Source: an uncultured Bacteroidales bacterium (GTDB lineage Bacteria > Bacteroidota > Bacteroidia > Bacteroidales > Muribaculaceae). Taken from it: DNA of 9,431 nt. Shown piece after piece: positions 5,739 to 9,431 of this stretch. The translations under genes and the position numbers were made by a program. Numbering within the stretch: the stretch's first letter is position 1; the number at the start of each line of letters is the position of its first letter. The stretch spans positions 1 through 9,431 of the forward strand of contig URZM01000077.1 in assembly GCA_900552315.1 (NCBI GenBank). Reading direction: 5' to 3'. Under the pieces are notes generated by a model. The model was not told where the DNA came from. It worked only from the letters and a program-made list of their open reading frames with translations, and did not search any database.

Positions 5739-6779
5739 ATGGCAGATTCAGACTTTGACATACATGGCTCGGCGGACACTCCCCTCCGGGGGGCGGAGCG
5801 CGACATAGAGAAGGCTCTGCGCCCGCTCGCTTTCAGTGATTTTGCCGGCCAGAACAAGATAATAGAGAACCTTCAGGTGTTCGTGCAGGCTGCCCGCATG
5901 AGGGGCGAGGCGCTGGACCACACCCTGCTCCACGGCCCTCCGGGCCTGGGGAAGACGACCCTCTCCAACATAGTGGCCAACGAGCTGGGGGTGGGCTTCA
6001 AGACCACCTCCGGCCCGGTGCTCGACAAGCCCGGGGACCTGGCGGGTATCCTCATGAGCCTGGAGCCGAACGACGTGCTTTTCATAGACGAGATACACCG
6101 CCTGCACCCCATAGTGGAGGAGTACCTGTACTCGGCCATGGAGGACTACCGCATAGACATTCTGCTCGACAAGGGTCCGGGTGCCAAGAGCGTGCAGCTC
6201 ACCATCAACCCCTTCACCCTGGTGGGCGCCACCACGCGCAGCGGCCTGCTCACGGCCCCTCTGCGCGCCCGCTTCGGCATAAACTGCCACCTGGAGTATT
6301 ACGACCACACGGTGCTGCAAGGCATCATATTGCGTTCCGCCCGGCTGTTGGGCATAGGGTGCGAGGAAGAGGCGGCCGCCGAGATAGCCCTGCGCTCGCG
6401 CGGCACTCCGCGTGTGGCCAACGCCCTGCTGCGCCGCGTGCGCGATTTCGCCATGGTCAAGGGTTCCGGACGCATCGACCTCCACATAGCCCGCGTGGCC
6501 CTGGAGGCCCTGAACATCGACAAGTACGGGCTGGACGAGATAGACAACAAGATCCTGCTCACGGTCATAGACAAGTTCGGGGGCGGCCCGGTGGGACTCT
6601 CCACCATAGCGACCGCCCTCGGGGAGGACCCCGGCACGCTGGAGGAGGTCTACGAGCCGTTCCTCATAAAGGAGGGCTTCATAAAGCGCACTCCGCGCGG
6701 CAGGGAGGTCACCACCCTGGCCTACACCCATCTGGGACGGCTTCGCCATCCCGAGCAGGGCAGCCTGTTTGAGAATTAA
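5739..6779 (+). CDS. ruvB: Holliday junction branch migration ATPase RuvB
   Basis: The product is 346 aa, the normal full length. RuvB is the hexameric AAA+ motor that, with RuvA, drives branch migration of Holliday junctions in recombinational repair. Visible motifs are Walker A GPPGLGKT (66-73), Walker B with DEIH (117-120), sensor 1 GATTR (163-167), the RARFG arginine-finger region (176-180), and the sensor 2 region GTPRVANALLRRVRD (222-236). The C-terminal winged helix is marked by GGPVGLSTIATALGED (282-297) and ends in the RTPRGR wing (317-322). ruvA and ruvC are not in the window. The gene follows the secreted-protein array by 24 nt with no clear promoter of its own. Codon use is notable: by my count 19 of 26 isoleucines are ATA. 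Confidence 0.98.
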   Translation: MADSDFDIHGSADTPLRGAERDIEKALRPLAFSDFAGQNKIIENLQVFVQAARMRGEALDHTLLHGPPGLGKTTLSNIVANELGVGFKTTSGPVLDKPGDLAGILMSLEPNDVLFIDEIHRLHPIVEEYLYSAMEDYRIDILLDKGPGAKSVQLTINPFTLVGATTRSGLLTAPLRARFGINCHLEYYDHTVLQGIILRSARLLGIGCEEEAAAEIALRSRGTPRVANALLRRVRDFAMVKGSGRIDLHIARVALEALNIDKYGLDEIDNKILLTVIDKFGGGPVGLSTIATALGEDPGTLEEVYEPFLIKEGFIKRTPRGREVTTLAYTHLGRLRHPEQGSLFEN

Positions 6780-6812
6780 TCGACAATCAGCATAATACAT
6801 AATTAGCTATAA

Positions 6813-9287
6813 ATGAAATTCTTGCATCTTACAGCCGTCGCGCTTGCCCTGGCAGGCGGCATTGCCGACATGACAGCCGTCGGCCCTATAACATCGATAC
6901 GCAACGAGGCGCTGTGCCCCAAAGGCAACGCCTACGGCAAGGAGTGTCCGGGACGGGTCCTTGTGTCCACGTCTACGGGCACATTGGCCATCACTCCCGT
7001 CACCGAAAGCATCTTCAAGGTGACGGTGACCCCGAAGGGTGACGACACGCCGCTGCCTGTGAGCCAGAGCGCCATATTGCCTCCCTCGCTGGCCATGAAG
7101 GACATGAAGATGGAGGCGGACTCCAGAGGGGTCACGCTCGCCACCCCCACCACCACCGTGCGTGTGGACCGCGCCACGGGACTTGTGAGCTTCTACAACA
7201 AGAAGGGTGAGCTGCTCCTGAGCGAGAAGGGTGGCGTGGACAATTCCGACCCCAAGAACCGGCGCGTCACATTCTCCTACCCTGCCGGCGGCGACATGTT
7301 CTACGGCGCCGGAGAGCGCGGCCATTCCCTGAACATCAACGGGGACACGCTGGTGATGTACAACCGCCAGAACTATGGCTACACCGGTTCGGACCCCCGC
7401 ATAAGCCAGATGGGCATCACGGTGCCTTATTTCACAAGTTCCAAGGGTTACGGGGTGCTGTTTGACGACTACACGAAGAGCAAGCTGATAATGGGCGACC
7501 CCATAGAGTATGTGGCCCCTCAGGCCGTAGGCCCCATCTCTTACTATTTCATCAACGGAGGAGGCACTTTGGCGGGCACCGCCGACCGTTACGCGGAGCT
7601 TACCGGCCGCCAGGAGCTGCCTCCTTTCTGGGCGCTGGGCTATATCACCTCGAAATATGGCTATCATGACCAGAAGGAGACCCTGGGCGTGATAGACACG
7701 CTCAAGACAAGAGGCTATCCGGTGGACGGCGTGGTGCTCGACCTGTACTGGTACGGCGTGGAGACCGACATGGGACGCCTGGACTGGGACAAGGCCAAGT
7801 GGCCCGACCCCAAGGGTATGCTTTCCACCCTCAAGGACCAGGGGGTGAACCTGGTGGCCATCACGCAGCCCTACATCAACAAGAAAGGCGCCATAGACAA
7901 CTACAACTATCTGGTGGAGAGGGGCATGACCGTGCGCGACGCCGAGGGCAACAACCATGACGTCACCACCTGGGTGGGCGACGCGGGCATGTTCGACGTG
8001 AGCAACCCGGCCACTCGCCGCTGGTACTGGGACCGCTACAAGGCGCTCACCGACGACGGCGTGGCGGCCTGGTGGGGCGACCTGGGCGAGCCGGAGGTGC
8101 ATCCGGCCACCATCCGCCACCACAACGGCCAGACCGCTGAGCAATACCACAACGTGTACGGCAACGAGTGGAGCCGCATCATCTACGACGGCTTCAAGCA
8201 GGAATACCCTGACCGGCGCCTGATGCTTCTGATGCGCGGCGGCACCGCCGGCCTTCAGCGCTACAACGTGTTCCCCTGGACCACCGACGTGTCGCGCTCC
8301 TGGGGCGGCCTGGCCCCGCAGGTGAAGCTGATGCTCAACTCCGGCCTCTCCGGCCTGGGCTACATGAGCAGCGACATAGGCGGTTTCGCCGTGGACCCCG
8401 AGCATCCCACTGACCCAGAGCTGTATGTGCGCTGGCTGGAGATGGGCGCCTTCACCCCCATGCTGCGCACCCACGCCCAGCTCAAGCCTGAGCCTTACCA
8501 TTACCCTGAGGTGGAGCCTATCAGCAAGAAATTCATCAAGATGCGCTACGAGTGGCTCCCCTACAACTACACTCTGGCCTACGAGAACGCCTCCAAGGGG
8601 TGGCCGCTGGCGCGTCCGCTTGATTTCCACGGCGAGAACCCCGGCGAGAAATATGCCTCTGTGGAGGATGAATACCTGTGGGGCGACAACGTGCTCGTGG
8701 CTCCTGTCATGACCAAGGGCGCGCGCTCGCGCAAGGTCCTGTTCCCCGCCGGCGAGTGGGTGAACTACAACAATACGTCCCTGTCGTACCGTGGCGGCTC
8801 CACGGCCACCGTATCGGCACCCCTGGACCAGCTCCCCATGTTCGTGCGCAAGGGCGCGTTCATACCCCTGTACACGCTTCCCGTGGAGAACGTGGGCCAG
8901 TACGATCCGGCGCACCTCACCGTGGAGTACTATCCCTCGACACGGGAGAGCCGCTTCGTGCTTTACGACGACGACCGCACAAGCCCCACCTCGCTGGCGG
9001 ACGACAATTACATGCTCACCACCTTCACGGGCCGGAGCGGCGCGGCAGGCACCGTCATAACGGTGGAGTGCGACAAGGACCCCAACCTGATAGACTGGAT
9101 GCCGGCGAGCCGCAACATGACGTTCCGCATAGAGTGCCAGACACATTCCCCGCGCTCCGTGAGCGTGGAGACGGAGGGGGTCACCACACCTCTGGCCAAG
9201 GGAGCCTGGAAATATGACCCCAAGGCCCGCACCGTGTCAGTGACGGCGCCTTTCACCGGCAAGCCCCTGACACTGACGGTGAAATGA
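6813..9287 (+). CDS. Secreted GH31 alpha-glucosidase / alpha-transglucosidase
   Basis: The product is 824 aa with an N-terminal signal peptide (MKFLHLTAVALALAGG), so it acts in the periplasm or at the surface. The N-terminal beta-sandwich (about 45-260, with FYGAGERG at 163-170) is followed by the (beta/alpha)8 barrel starting near PPFWALGYITSKYGY (270-284). Catalytic residues by family position are nucleophile D423 in WWGDLGEPE and acid/base D492 in WTTDVSRSW, spaced 69 residues apart as usual for GH31. Other barrel motifs are GVVLDLYWYG (306-315) and GYMSSDIGGF (516-525). C-terminal beta domains include a DUF5110-like segment (about 695-755, VEYYP...FVLYDDD). GH31 members act on alpha-glucosides or alpha-xylosides. 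The WWGDLGEPE variant recalls proteins annotated as oligosaccharide 4-alpha-D-glucosyltransferases, but substrate and transferase activity cannot be settled by reading. No SusC/SusD genes are adjacent in the window. It starts 33 nt after ruvB. Confidence 0.93.
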   Translation: MKFLHLTAVALALAGGIADMTAVGPITSIRNEALCPKGNAYGKECPGRVLVSTSTGTLAITPVTESIFKVTVTPKGDDTPLPVSQSAILPPSLAMKDMKMEADSRGVTLATPTTTVRVDRATGLVSFYNKKGELLLSEKGGVDNSDPKNRRVTFSYPAGGDMFYGAGERGHSLNINGDTLVMYNRQNYGYTGSDPRISQMGITVPYFTSSKGYGVLFDDYTKSKLIMGDPIEYVAPQAVGPISYYFINGGGTLAGTADRYAELTGRQELPPFWALGYITSKYGYHDQKETLGVIDTLKTRGYPVDGVVLDLYWYGVETDMGRLDWDKAKWPDPKGMLSTLKDQGVNLVAITQPYINKKGAIDNYNYLVERGMTVRDAEGNNHDVTTWVGDAGMFDVSNPATRRWYWDRYKALTDDGVAAWWGDLGEPEVHPATIRHHNGQTAEQYHNVYGNEWSRIIYDGFKQEYPDRRLMLLMRGGTAGLQRYNVFPWTTDVSRSWGGLAPQVKLMLNSGLSGLGYMSSDIGGFAVDPEHPTDPELYVRWLEMGAFTPMLRTHAQLKPEPYHYPEVEPISKKFIKMRYEWLPYNYTLAYENASKGWPLARPLDFHGENPGEKYASVEDEYLWGDNVLVAPVMTKGARSRKVLFPAGEWVNYNNTSLSYRGGSTATVSAPLDQLPMFVRKGAFIPLYTLPVENVGQYDPAHLTVEYYPSTRESRFVLYDDDRTSPTSLADDNYMLTTFTGRSGAAGTVITVECDKDPNLIDWMPASRNMTFRIECQTHSPRSVSVETEGVTTPLAKGAWKYDPKARTVSVTAPFTGKPLTLTVK

Positions 9288-9299
9288 CCCGCTGACGGA

Positions 9300-9337
9300 C
9301 CCTGCAAAATACTAAAACAGGGGATTTAAGCGTTTTT
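9300..9337 (+). terminator. Weak candidate terminator after the GH31 gene
   Basis: CCCTG (9300-9304) can pair with CAGGG (9318-9322) across a 13-nt A-rich loop, and a run of five T follows at 9333-9337. The stem is short and the T-run is 10 nt away, so this is a weak call. It is the only terminator-like structure seen downstream of the GH31 gene. Confidence 0.25.
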
Positions 9338-9348
9338 ATCCTAAGTGT

Positions 9349-9431
9349 GTGTCAAAATTCAGCATTTCGTCCAAATTGTAGGGATGCACCCCGGTGCATC
9401 CGTGTCAAAACATTGATTTTCAGCGGATGCA
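9349..9431. repeat. Palindrome with flanking direct repeats, cut by the window edge
   Basis: A perfect inverted repeat has arms GGATGCACC (9382-9390) and GGTGCATCC (9393-9401) with a 2-nt centre. GTGTCAAAA occurs at 9349-9357 and again at 9402-9410, each followed by TTCAGC (9358-9363 and 9419-9424). The window ends with GGATGCA (9425-9431), which repeats the start of the palindrome arm. This resembles the beginning of a REP-like or other dispersed palindromic repeat cluster in intergenic DNA. It is truncated, so the element's full extent is unknown. Confidence 0.55.

Noticed and set aside
5748..6800. 350-aa open frame on the minus strand opposite ruvB
   Set aside because: It is an antisense shadow of a full-length, motif-complete ruvB. 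Its composition is unnatural (Gln/Gly/Val/His-rich) and it has no domain signature.
6807..9146. 779-aa open frame on the minus strand opposite the GH31 gene
   Set aside because: It is exactly antisense to a gene with complete GH31 motifs. The predicted protein is His/Val/Ala-rich with no recognisable domain, which is typical of a GC-rich antisense shadow.

Overview
The window looks like chromosomal DNA from a GC-rich member of the Bacteroidales, possibly of the Muribaculaceae type. Three things point there. Several intergenic regions carry the Bacteroidetes promoter pattern TTTG - about 20 nt - TAnnTTTG. A GH31 glycosidase and several small secreted proteins are present. The order rnpA-yidD-TatD hydrolase is, from memory, typical of the order. 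The family-level placement is inference. No rRNA, tRNA, CRISPR array or transposase is visible.

Left half (about 47-3190), all on the minus strand and read right to left. A DUF418-type multi-pass membrane protein (2081-3190) comes first and has its own promoter. It is followed by a compact operon with its own textbook promoter (2007-2038): rnpA (RNase P protein), yidD (membrane-insertion factor), a TatD-family metal hydrolase, and a small secreted protein of unknown function. These four genes overlap by 8, 4 and 4 nt, so their translation is probably coupled.

Middle (about 3346-5714), plus strand. Four tandem, diverged copies of a small secreted cysteine-containing protein that I do not recognise as a named family (about 171-177 aa each). 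Copies 1 and 2 are each preceded by an almost identical 44-nt promoter block. Copies 3 and 4 lack that block. Copy 1 is broken by a single missing base near 3699/3700. This array is the least ordinary part of the window.

Right half (5739-9287), plus strand. ruvB (Holliday-junction branch-migration motor) starts 24 nt after copy 4. A secreted or periplasmic GH31 alpha-glucosidase/transglucosidase follows. No convincing promoter is visible between copy 3 and the GH31 gene, so copies 3-4, ruvB and the GH31 gene may share transcripts. The right edge (9349-9431) holds a perfect palindrome and direct repeats that look like the start of a dispersed repeat cut by the window end.
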